A stretch of DNA of 46,700 nt from Desulforamulus profundi (GTDB taxonomy: Bacteria > Bacillota_B > Desulfotomaculia > Desulfotomaculales > Desulfotomaculaceae). The notes under the pieces are model-generated. The model was not told the DNA's origin, did no database searches, and was given only the letters and a program-made list of their open reading frames with translations. Positions within the stretch are counted from its first letter, which is position 1, and each line of letters begins with the position of its first letter. Below are positions 10,074 through 17,767 of the stretch, in pieces. The DNA lies in the NCBI RefSeq assembly GCF_002607855.1, contig NZ_AWQQ01000095.1:22362-69061 (forward strand), given 5' to 3'. A program made the position numbers and the translations under genes.

Positions 10074-10855
10074 TCAGTCATTCCACACTTTCCACAATGC
10101 ATTTCCCTGTCCCCAGAGATTTTCAAGCAAATATTTATCTCTCTGCGTGTCCATACACTGCCAGAATCCATAGTGCTTGTACACACCGAGCTTGCCCTCG
10201 GTGCTTAATCTTTTAAGAGGCTCTCTCTCCAATACCGTCATATCGTTATCGATATAGCTGAAAAGCTCCGGCTCCATTACCATGAAGCCTGCATTGACCC
10301 AGCCGCCGTCCTCCTGCCCTTTCTCCCTGAAGCCGATCACCGTTTCATCGCTGCTGTCTATATCAAGTACTCCGAAACGTCCGCCGGGCTGTATTGCCGA
10401 GAGCGTAACAGTCTTGCCCGACTTATTGTGTTTTTCTATAAGTGCAGGCAAATCTATATTGCTTACGCCGTCACCGTACGTCATCAAAAAAGGATCATTG
10501 CCGATGTACTTTTGAATACGCTTAATGCGCCCTCCTGTTTGTGTATTGAGCCCCGTATCAACAACGGTAACTCTCCATGGCTCCGCAACATTATTATGTA
10601 TAGTCATATAGTTGTTGTCAGAAAAGTCGAATGTGATATCTGACCTGTGCAGATAGTAATTGGCAAAATATTCTTTGATAATATACCCTTTATATCCGCA
10701 GCAGATAATAAAATCATTAAATCCAAAACTGGAATAATATTTCATAATATGCCATAGTATCGGCGCATCTCCGATTTCAATCATCGGCTTTGGCTTTAAA
10801 TGGCTTTCTTCACTGATTCTTGTACCCAGCCGCCGGCCAGAATAACAACTTTCAT
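10074..10855 (-). pseudogene. rfbF: glucose-1-phosphate cytidylyltransferase, N-terminal frameshift
   Basis: Makes CDP-glucose from CTP and glucose 1-phosphate, the first step to CDP-3,6-dideoxyhexoses. The ATG at 10855 (AGGTGG site) reads MKVVILAGG and then loses frame. The body resumes as LGTRISEESHLKPKPMIEIG, so the signature LAGGLGTR is split at about 10828-10831, where GGCGGCCTGGG would be expected and one C is missing. An upstream in-frame ATG at 10871 gives an open frame but destroys the nucleotide-binding motif. Restored length is 260 aa, normal for RfbF. No CDP-glucose dehydratase lies in the window. It is followed at once by the FkbM gene. Confidence 0.85.
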
Positions 10856-10959
10856 AATACTTCCACCTCATCTAATATCCTGCAGGAAACCGGCATCTTT
10901 TAGCCGACAGTTCATATATCGACAAAAACCGGCAATACTTTATTTGAAATAATTGTAAT

Positions 10960-11152
10960 CACTAGCGTTGCATAAATAAATTTCCAAAATGTCAATATCT
11001 AAAATTCTAGAAAAAAACTAATAAATCATTGTTTTTCCAGCAACTCCGTATCCAGTTGTTTGAACAAGGGGTTCTACCTGACAAAGCCATAATTAAACCG
11101 GCCAAACCTGCTGACAAATTAATTTATGCGAAAGTTTTATGCAACGCTAGTG
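10960..11152. mobile_element. 193-bp MITE-like element with 16-bp perfect terminal inverted repeats
   Basis: CACTAGCGTTGCATAA at 10960-10975 is repeated exactly as its reverse complement TTATGCAACGCTAGTG at 11137-11152. The interior (about 160 bp) is AT-rich and holds no transposase, so this is a non-autonomous miniature element or the two joined ends of a collapsed insertion sequence. No clear target-site duplication is seen. It sits between the rfbF promoter region and the decayed TPR gene. On its right flank a short minus-strand open frame (about 24 codons, FYKKKFKENIEVLVKKD) runs into the repeat without a clean start, suggesting a gene was interrupted. Confidence 0.7.
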
Positions 11153-11249
11153 TCATGCAGCAGTCCTTTTTAACCAATACCTCAATATTTTCCTTGAACT
11201 TCTTTTTATAAAACTCCAGTTCCATCGTGGTCAACCTCTGCCTCCTCTT

Positions 11250-12283
11250 TCAAGCCTCCAGATTCAAAATATTCTTCATTTTCCAATATCTCGTAAAACC
11301 GCTCAGGCAAGCTGTACTATCCACATGGCCGGTGCACCAGCGTAAGAACTGGTATATTTCCCCTTTCCGATAACCGTGTTCAAAAGCACTAACAAAATAT
11401 TGGACGGCGCTATAGTAGTCCCATAACTTATAATAACAATAAGCAACCGCAGAGAGTACCTTGGCCTTCTGTTCAATTGCAAGGCCACTGTCTGACAACT
11501 GTTCCAGATAATGAGTTAAAGCCAAATGGTATTCTTTATGTCGTAGAATAAATCCCCTATATAGCCGGTAATATCAACTACAAAATGACGCTTTGCTTCA
11601 ATCAATGCCGTCAGTGAATCCGGACCAGCCAACAAAAGCACCCGTTCCAGTATTTCAAGATAAGGTGGTATGTCTTCACTTGCCAGGATAACAGACCTAC
11701 CCAGATAAAGGTCAGCTATTTTTTGTAAGGATGCTGGCACGTGTTGATATATACTGTTTATAAGGCTTTCTTTACCGCTTAATATTGCTGTTGAAAACGC
11801 CAGTGTAGCAAAGAGGCGGCGGGTGTCCCCGCCATTATCATTAAGGTAGCAATCTAGGGCAACCTGGGAAGTCCTTTCATATTGACCGTTGGCGGCCAGC
11901 ATATACAACACCCAGTAATCTTGCTTCTGGAACTTTTTCAGCCGGAGGTTTGTGTAATAGGCAAGGACCAGTGGTAACCGGTGATTATCTGCTAATTGAT
12001 AGACCAAAAAATCAATTTCTTTCTCCAGTTCGATGTTATAAATTCTGTTGAGTAAAGCAATAATGTCCCGGGGCTTTTCCTGCCGCAACAGAAATAACAA
12101 ACGGTTTAAATAATCCGCATTTTATTTTTCGAACTTCAATGATTCCAGGTAATGCCGCACTGCCTGTGCATCGTCGTTGCGGTTTTCGGCAATAATGCCT
12201 ATGTAATAATAAACGTAATGCATTAGGGACAGAACATAGTTTATTTCTATGTCATCATAAGCAGCCTGCAGTTCGATAGTTTT
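11250..12283 (-). pseudogene. decayed TPR-type protein, probably a glycosyltransferase C-terminus
   Basis: Three in-line pieces form one helical, Tyr- and Leu-rich TPR-like protein. QAAYDDIEINYVL...SLKFEK ends at TAA (12122-12124), after which the same frame goes on as NADYLNRLLFLLRQEKPRD. A -1 shift near 11520 joins ...FYDIKNTI to LALTHYLEQLSDSGLAIEQ. The 5' end is lost beyond 12283 and no glycosyltransferase domain remains. The architecture resembles the C-terminal part of the intact glycosyltransferase-TPR protein just upstream, so it may be the remnant of a paralogue. The in-frame stop shows real decay. The family assignment is tentative. Confidence 0.6.
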
Positions 12284-12333
12284 TTATAATAGCCTTAGGC
12301 TGAATCAAGCTATTTAAGTTTAATAAAAAATTA

Positions 12334-12378
12334 GCCATATAAAAAGCAAAAGACAGTTTTGAAAAATTTTTATATGGC
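12334..12378 (-). terminator. AT-rich terminator after the glycosyltransferase-TPR gene
   Basis: A perfect 12-bp inverted repeat (GCCATATAAAAA / TTTTTATATGGC, 21-base loop) is followed on the minus strand by TAATTTTTTATT. It lies 40 bp beyond the stop. A separate small GC-rich hairpin CCGCGC-CCTA-GCGCGG (12411-12426) overlaps the stop codon itself. Confidence 0.55.
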
Positions 12379-12417
12379 AATTTCAATTTCGCTAAGGATT
12401 TAATTTCTATCCGCGCC

Positions 12418-13701
12418 CTAGCGCGGCAAAGAGTCTAATTGCCCTAGAGCAGCAAGTTTTTCTTTATAATATTTTTTAACATTATCAGCATCAAGTTTAG
12501 CAAACTGAATTGCTAAAAAGTACATGTCTTTAATAGAATTATCTTTATATATTTGCCTTAAAAAGTCAATGATTGACTGTTGGTTTTCATATTTAATTAA
12601 TATCATCATTAATTTCTGAAATGCTACTTCATTATAGATATCCTGTTTTAAAAATTTTACGTAGTAATAAACAGCCTTATTAAGGTCTTTCTTTTCATAG
12701 TAATATATATCACCCAACTTTTGATATATATTTTGATAATCATTTATGTTTATATTTGAAACATACTTTAAACCATCCTCAAAATTTTTACTCAAGAATC
12801 CCTCTAATTGCTGAACAACCTCGTCAATGTCGCCTTTTTGTAAAAGGCACTCCGCCAACAATAGGTAACCATCAGGAAAATTCGGATGCTTATTTATACA
12901 TTCATAACACATATCTATAAGCAGGTTAATATCATCTCTATTTAACTTCAAACTAGCTTTAATATAATTTATATAAGCAGATGCCTCTTTGCCCAATATA
13001 GTTATGCCATATTCCAGAGCTTTTCTTGAGTGATGCAACACCTTTTCATAGTCTTCCATCGCAAGATATTGAAGTGATAAATAGAAATGAGTATTTCCGT
13101 CGTTTGGTCTTTCTTCAAGGTCTCTTAGTAAAAGAGATAAGTTTCGTTCATTTTTATTTTTTTTATCATATACAATTTTATTGTAGCCTGTATGGAAAAT
13201 CTCAATGATATCTGTACAATCTACAATAGTAAATTGGCCTTTTTTTCGCAAGTATTCATGAATCCTACCTTGATATCGTATCTCCGGTCTATTTCTAAAA
13301 ATTCTAATAACTGCAAATTTGTCTTTTACTTCCCCTGAAGACAATAAAATATTGTAACCATTTATCATAAAGGCATCTGCCTTACCGTTTTCCTCGTCAA
13401 TAGTTTTTCTTATATTTTTCAGACTTCGTTCACTGAAGTATTCATCGGCATCTAAGAAGATAATCCATTCCTTGCTTGCTTTGGAAATCGCAAAATTTCT
13501 GGCAGCTGCAAAATCATCTTGCCAGGTATAGTTATAGACTTTGTCTGTGTATTTCCTGGCAATTTCTATCGTATTGTCCGTTGACCCGGTATCTACAATG
13601 ATTAATTCATCTAGGATTGGCAACATACTCTTAATACATCTTTCTAGGGTTTCAGCTTCATCTTTGACAATTAAACAACCTGATATCTTCTCTTTTTTCA
13701 T
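12418..13701 (-). CDS. family 2 glycosyltransferase with TPR tail
   Basis: 427 aa from the ATG at 13701, set by AGGTGAT six bases upstream. The N-terminal GT-A domain has GCLIVKDEAETLERCIKSML, VDTGSTDNT, WQDDFAAARNFA and FLDADEYF. From about residue 190 on it is a chain of TPR-like helices (LYLSLQ-type repeats, YLLLAECLLQKGDID). This architecture belongs to the SunS/WaaE-like transferases that modify proteins or lipid cores. Its place immediately after flagellin, separated only by a terminator, suggests a flagellin glycosyltransferase. It is noticeably more AT-rich than the flagellar genes, hinting at separate ancestry. It is intact. Confidence 0.85.
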   Translation of the reverse strand: MKKEKISGCLIVKDEAETLERCIKSMLPILDELIIVDTGSTDNTIEIARKYTDKVYNYTWQDDFAAARNFAISKASKEWIIFLDADEYFSERSLKNIRKTIDEENGKADAFMINGYNILLSSGEVKDKFAVIRIFRNRPEIRYQGRIHEYLRKKGQFTIVDCTDIIEIFHTGYNKIVYDKKNKNERNLSLLLRDLEERPNDGNTHFYLSLQYLAMEDYEKVLHHSRKALEYGITILGKEASAYINYIKASLKLNRDDINLLIDMCYECINKHPNFPDGYLLLAECLLQKGDIDEVVQQLEGFLSKNFEDGLKYVSNININDYQNIYQKLGDIYYYEKKDLNKAVYYYVKFLKQDIYNEVAFQKLMMILIKYENQQSIIDFLRQIYKDNSIKDMYFLAIQFAKLDADNVKKYYKEKLAALGQLDSLPR

Positions 13702-13720
13702 TGAAATCACCTGTCTTTAT

Positions 13721-13758
13721 AGTAAAAGGCGGGATATATATGAATCCCGCCTTTTACT
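13721..13758. terminator. bidirectional terminator between flagellin and glycosyltransferase
   Basis: A perfect 15-bp stem, AGTAAAAGGCGGGAT / ATCCCGCCTTTTACT, with an 8-base loop; T-tracts occur on both sides. It would end the flagellin transcript, seven bases past its stop, so the glycosyltransferase needs its own promoter or read-through. Confidence 0.9.
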
Positions 13759-13765
13759 GAATTTA

Positions 13766-14895
13766 TTAGCGAAGCAGTTGTAATACACCCTGGGGTTGCT
13801 GGTTTGCCTGGGCCAGCATAGCTTGAGCAGCCTGGGTAAGGATGTTGTTTTTGGTGTACTCCATCATTTCCTTGGCCATATCTACATCGCGGATACGAGA
13901 TTCTGCAGCAGACAGGTTTTCACTGGAGGTACCCAGGTTATTAATGGTGTGCTCTAAGCGGTTTTGGAAGGCGCCCAACTTCGCACGTTCACTTGAAACG
14001 TCACGAAGAGCTTGTTCAACCGCTGAGACAGAGGCTTCTGCTCCTTTTTGAGTAGCAATATTGACCGTATCAACTTTCAGTGCCTTGGCACTCATATCAC
14101 TGACATCAACGCTAATAGTCTGAGTTGAGTTTGCACCAATTTGGAAAGCAAAGGACTTATCCGCGTCAGCAGCTACAGCCTTACGGGCAACAATGGCTAC
14201 GCTGTCGCCTGCCGAAATAGAGTTGGCACTAAAGGTCAATGTAACACCGGTTGCGACAGTAAGTGAGGTGGCGGTGTTAGCAATGGTACTAGAAGTAATA
14301 GTATTTCCTGCCTCGTCAGTGATTGAGTAGTTAAAGGTGCCGGCTGTGGCTGTTTCACTACCAACCTTGAATAAATAAGTTTTATCAGCCGCAATAGTAG
14401 AATCACTGGATACGGTATATTCGTTGGTATTGGAAGCAAGAATTTCTGCGCTGAAAGACTTAGCTACAATATTGGCCTTGGAGCATCAAGCAACTTCTGG
14501 TTGTTAAACTCAGTAGTATTGGAGATTCTGTCAATTTCTTTAATTAACTGGCTTACTTCTTTTTGAAGTTCATTACGATCGGTATTGGTGTTGCTGTCAG
14601 AGGAAGCCTGAACAGCCAGTTCGCGCATACGCTGGAGAATGGAGTGGGTTTCATTCAGGGCACCTTCAGCGGTCTGGATCAGAGAGATACCGTCCTGAGC
14701 GTTGCGGGAGGCTTGATCTAAACCACGGATTTGGCCACGCATTTTTTCCGAGATGGCCAGACCGGCAGCATCGTCACCGGCACGGTTGATGCGCAGACCC
14801 GAAGACAGTTTTTCCAGAGACTTGGAAGCATTAATGTTGTTAGCGGACAGAGAACGATAGGTGTTCAGAGCCGCTATGTTGTGGTTAATTCTCAT
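13766..14895 (-). pseudogene. hag: flagellin, single-base frameshift
   Basis: Filament subunit. The start at 14895 ([16 protein letters not shown]) follows AAGGAGG. The N-terminal D0/D1 region ([28 protein letters not shown] motif, QTAEGALNE) and the C-terminal D0 (LGTSSENLSAAESRIRDVDM, ending QPQGVLQLLR) are canonical. The frame breaks at about 14484: KLLDG is split where GATGGCTCC would be expected and GATGCTCC is present. Restoring one G gives 376 aa, with a Ser/Thr-rich variable region (SNTNEYTVSSDSTI, TSSTIANTATSLT) suited to O-glycosylation. If the shift is real the cell lacks this flagellin; sequence error is at least as likely. Confidence 0.92.
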
Positions 14896-14922
14896 TTGTT
14901 TTCCTCCTTGAAATGTTTTGTT

Positions 14923-14942
14923 CACCGCAGTCCCTTGCGGTG
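14923..14942 (-). promoter_or_regulatory. candidate CsrA-binding hairpin in the flagellin leader
   Basis: CACCGCA / TGCGGTG form a perfect 7-bp stem; on the transcript the loop is AGGGAC, presenting GGA. It ends 28 bases before the flagellin ATG, and a second GGA lies in the AAGGAGG ribosome site. Two such sites, one in a hairpin and one over the ribosome site, are how CsrA represses hag in Bacillus. A second hairpin (14958-14979, AATCCCG / CGGGATT) lies upstream. Confidence 0.5.
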
Positions 14943-14949
14943 ATAGGTT

Positions 14950-15255
14950 TTAGGTTAAATCCCGTCGGCCGCCGGGATTCCTTTCCACTTTTATTATCGG
15001 TAATTCGGAGATAAAGTTTAGGGGACAACGATAAAATTTTATCAGTCGAGCATTGGAATCATTCTTTCTTTGCTGGCAAGACCTACTTAGTTGTTTTGTT
15101 TTTCTGCAACCACAGTCCAGCATCCGGCTGCACTTTGGGGGCCAGGTCCGGTGGTGCAGAGTTTTTTTAAGACGTTCCAGTATTTCATCCAGTGTAGCTA
15201 AGGCTCTTTCCAGACGGCTTATGTGAAAAGCGAGTTCTTCTTTTTTTGTTTCCAT
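14950..15255 (-). pseudogene. HepT/HI0074-like nucleotidyltransferase-partner relic
   Basis: 101-codon frame. The first 30 residues (ELAFHISRLERALATLDEIL) resemble the helical start of the HI0074/HepT family, the toxin partner of minimal nucleotidyltransferases. After about residue 30 the sequence turns into unstructured Cys/Arg-rich text, and the tail runs through the flagellin sigma-28 promoter, so it is not a functional protein. The frame directly upstream encodes a matching nucleotidyltransferase C-terminus, which is the main support for this call. Confidence 0.45.
14994..15020 (-). promoter_or_regulatory. sigma-28 promoter of flagellin
   Basis: TAAACTTT, 11 bases, ACCGATAA on the minus strand, a near-exact match to the Gram-positive sigma-D/FliA consensus TAAAGTTT-N11-GCCGATAA. 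It lies about 100 bases before the flagellin ATG, giving a long structured leader. Confidence 0.88.
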
Positions 15256-15447
15256 ATCTCAATGCCTTCTTTTAAGGCAATGCGTACAAAGTCAGGGGCA
15301 AGGTTGGAGAAGTCAACTAAATCAACGTGCGGGGATTGGCATTTCCTCTAATTGTTCCTTTAAACCTGACAGAATGTGGGCGGGAATTTTTTTTTCGGTA
15401 TAATACCCAATATCATAATCTGACTTTGGGTGTGCTGTCTTGGTCGC
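15219..15447 (-). pseudogene. minimal nucleotidyltransferase (MntA-like) relic
   Basis: Two frames, joined across a shift near 15330, read PKSDYDIGYYTEKKIPAHIL...LKEQLEEMPIPA and VDLVDFSNLAPDFVRIALKEGIEIW. SDYDI is the second half of the GSRARG-x-SDxDL catalytic motif of MNT nucleotidyltransferases, and VDLVDFS...EGIEIW is the usual C-terminus. The first half (FGSRARG) is missing because a stop precedes it. The relic is therefore 5'-truncated and frameshifted. MNT proteins act as antitoxins that modify HepT toxins. Confidence 0.6.
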
Positions 15448-15605
15448 TGTTTATATTATACCACAATACACTACCATCCAATGGAGCTGATTTATACCAA
15501 TTCTGAAAACCATCAAGATTCAAAAGAAGAACCGTCCCTGTGAGTCTATAGTAACATTTTTTTCTGCTTTTTTCTCCCTGCAGCCAGCAGCGTTGTCCTA
15601 AACAA

Positions 15606-15631
15606 AAACCGCTCTTTATTGAAAGCGGTTT
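15606..15631 (-). terminator. terminator after the flgM-flgN-flgK-flgL transcript
   Basis: AAACCGCT / AGCGGTTT stem with a 10-base loop, followed on the minus strand by TTGTTT. It is placed 37 bp past the FlaG-like gene, so it separates the flgM-led transcript from flagellin. Confidence 0.75.
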
Positions 15632-15667
15632 GTAACTTGCAATTTTAATGGCCGGACAATATTGCCC

Positions 15668-16036
15668 TCAGGCATAATCGTCCAGGTGCCGTCCCTTTGT
15701 TTTTTCCTGCGGCTCGTCGGTTTTTACCAGCAGGGCCAGGGCTTCCTCCGGGGTTAGGTCCCGGGTCTGGCCCTTGGTCCTGTCTTTCACCCTTACCCTG
15801 GTCACTTTGCCCTGTTTGATTATTGCAAATTCCAGGGCCTGGTTTAATAAATGGGCCAGGTGGTTCAGCTGTTCCACCGCCCGGTTGAGGTCACGGTGGA
15901 GCAGGTTCTGGGCCATGTCCCGGGCCTGCATCACCGCGGGGTCCGGCAGGGGCTTGCTCCTGGCCGCGGCGTCCCCCTGCCGGGCGATTGCATCCTGGGC
16001 CGCCAGGGACTGCAGCCCGCCGGCGCCGATTTTCAT
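15668..16036 (-). CDS. FlaG-like flagellar protein
   Basis: 122 aa, behind a strong site GAGGAGG. The C-terminal half (LNQALEFAIIKQGKVTRVRVKDRTKGQTRDLTPEEA-type pattern) resembles the FlaG family: a helix followed by a short beta domain with an R-x-LTPEE ending. FlaG influences filament length. The N-terminus is Ala-rich and not recognisable. It is the last gene of the flgM-flgN-flgK-flgL run. In many Firmicutes fliW and csrA occupy this spot; neither is seen here. The assignment is tentative. Confidence 0.5.
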   Translation of the reverse strand: MKIGAGGLQSLAAQDAIARQGDAAARSKPLPDPAVMQARDMAQNLLHRDLNRAVEQLNHLAHLLNQALEFAIIKQGKVTRVRVKDRTKGQTRDLTPEEALALLVKTDEPQEKTKGRHLDDYA

Positions 16037-16095
16037 AAGCCAGCACCTCCTCGGGGAGTTGGCCTGCGGCAGCTACCGGCTTCCAGGCGCTGTCT

Positions 16096-17748
16096 CTACT
16101 TCAGGTACTGCAGCAGGCTGACGTTAAGTAGGTTGGATGCTGTCATTAAGGAAGCTTGGTGAACCAGTTGGTTTTGGGCCACTTCTACCGTTAATTTGGC
16201 TATGTCGGCTCCTTGGATATCTACTAGAATACCCTTAAGTTTTATTTCCTGGTCCTCCAGTTGTTCTTTCACCGCTTCCAGGTGGCGGGTGCGGGCACCT
16301 ACCCCTACACGATGTTTAAGAATAGTATCGTGCGCGTCATCCAATTCAGACAGGGTTTTATTTAGCGAATCTACATCGCCATTGCGTAAATCTGCAGAGA
16401 GCCTTCGCAATACTTCAAAGGGCCCACCGGCAACTTTAACCATTTTTTGGCCGTTATTCATAGGGTCATCAATTAAATTGGCAGGGTTATAAGGGTTTGT
16501 TAGTTTTCCAAAAACCCCGCCGCCGGGTGCACTAGCGCTGCCTCCAAACAGAATGGTATGGCCTGTGTTAGCACCATCAGCAAAGATGCTAAAGGTTTCT
16601 TGTTTATGTTCAGCCCTTTGCTCGCCGCCGAAGATGGCAGTATGACCGGTATTGGTACCTGACGCCAAGACTTTAAATTCGGATACTCCTCCGACGGTAA
16701 TTAACCGAATGTGATTGTTCCCGTCATCCCCAACAATTATTTTATTAGAACCAAATTGGTTATCACATTCTGTTTGAATAGCGGTTTTTATATCTTGAAA
16801 AGTCGTTAAGGTATATGAGGATAAATTAATGTCCTTCTTAACTCCGTTTAATTCTATGCTGAATATCTTATCCTCCGGCGCAAATGCTCCCCCGCCGCTG
16901 CTAAGGTCTGCCGTTCCATATAATGCATCCAGTGGTTCCGCAGTTAATTTGAGGTTCCCTTTACCGTCATCCTTAACATCTACCAGCCCCGGACCAATCT
17001 TGTTGTTTAATGCGGATTGAATTGCATCCTTTACCTGACTTAATGTATAGCTGCCACCCGTTAATCTTTGTGCAATGTCGGGATCTGATGTTAAATCAAT
17101 TGTGGTTTTAATGCCGTTAATCTCTACCCCAAATACTTTCTCACTATCTGAATTGAAAATAACTCCCCTGGATAAATCTGCATGTCCAATGAGAGTATTA
17201 TCCGCTGCACCGGCAGCTACCACTTCATAACTGTAACCAAAAATAATTTCCCTGCTTATTAGTTGAGTGTTTCCCCGGTAATAAACATCTCCAGTCTTAG
17301 GATCCCGGTAAAAGGGCGGCTGACCGTTCTTCGTCCCTGCAAAGAGGTACTTCCCTCCCAGCGAACTATTTGACAGATCTACCAGGGAATCCACTTGTCT
17401 GTCGATCTGGTTAGCAATGGCATTCATATCTTCTTGTGTTAAGGTACCGTTCGCTCCCTGCAGAGCCAAAATTTTGGCATCCTGTAATGTTTTACCGACA
17501 GTGTTTATGGCAGAATCACTTTGATTGAGATACCCTAAACCATCCTGAATATTTCGCAGGTATTGCTCATTACCAATGAGAGTAGCATTTACTGCCATTA
17601 ACTGACTTATTTGACTGGGGTTATCCGAGGGTCTGTTGATGGTCTTACCCGTAGAGATATGTTCTTGCGATTTAGCAGACCTTTGCAAATTGTTCTGGAT
17701 ATAATTACGCAGGTTGTGCGCCATTAGCATGTTGGAAATCCGCAGCAT
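16096..17748 (-). CDS. flgL: hook-filament junction protein FlgL, enlarged
   Basis: 550 aa, against about 300 in Bacillus. The N-terminal D0/D1 region (MLRISNMLMAHNLRNYIQNN, QEHISTGKTINRPSDNPS) and the C-terminus (AKLTVEVAQNQLVHQASL...NVSLLQYL) are classic FlgL/HAP3. The extra mass is an insertion at about residues 170-440. It holds two 'flagellin hook IN'-like modules (about 205-268 and 295-350: hydrophobic-E-(I/L)-NG-(I/V)-K ... A-I-Q) and two copies of a short motif (TNTGHTAIFGG, ANTGHTILFGG). It joins FlgK to the filament. The gene follows flgK by 19 bp. Confidence 0.93.
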   Translation of the reverse strand: MLRISNMLMAHNLRNYIQNNLQRSAKSQEHISTGKTINRPSDNPSQISQLMAVNATLIGNEQYLRNIQDGLGYLNQSDSAINTVGKTLQDAKILALQGANGTLTQEDMNAIANQIDRQVDSLVDLSNSSLGGKYLFAGTKNGQPPFYRDPKTGDVYYRGNTQLISREIIFGYSYEVVAAGAADNTLIGHADLSRGVIFNSDSEKVFGVEINGIKTTIDLTSDPDIAQRLTGGSYTLSQVKDAIQSALNNKIGPGLVDVKDDGKGNLKLTAEPLDALYGTADLSSGGGAFAPEDKIFSIELNGVKKDINLSSYTLTTFQDIKTAIQTECDNQFGSNKIIVGDDGNNHIRLITVGGVSEFKVLASGTNTGHTAIFGGEQRAEHKQETFSIFADGANTGHTILFGGSASAPGGGVFGKLTNPYNPANLIDDPMNNGQKMVKVAGGPFEVLRRLSADLRNGDVDSLNKTLSELDDAHDTILKHRVGVGARTRHLEAVKEQLEDQEIKLKGILVDIQGADIAKLTVEVAQNQLVHQASLMTASNLLNVSLLQYLK

Positions 17749-17767
17749 GTAAACTCAGCCTCCTAAA

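Noticed and set aside
11124..11230. Short gene start (FYKKKFKENIEVLVKKD) running into the MITE
   Set aside because: The open frame has no usable start codon in phase; the nearby ATG is in a different frame and stops after six codons. It is kept only as a hint of an interrupted gene.
15530..15560. GAACCGTCCCTGTG near 15537 as a REP-type palindromic element
   Set aside because: The motif is reminiscent of REP-like sequences in Clostridia, but only one copy was noticed and no paired palindrome or transposase is nearby.
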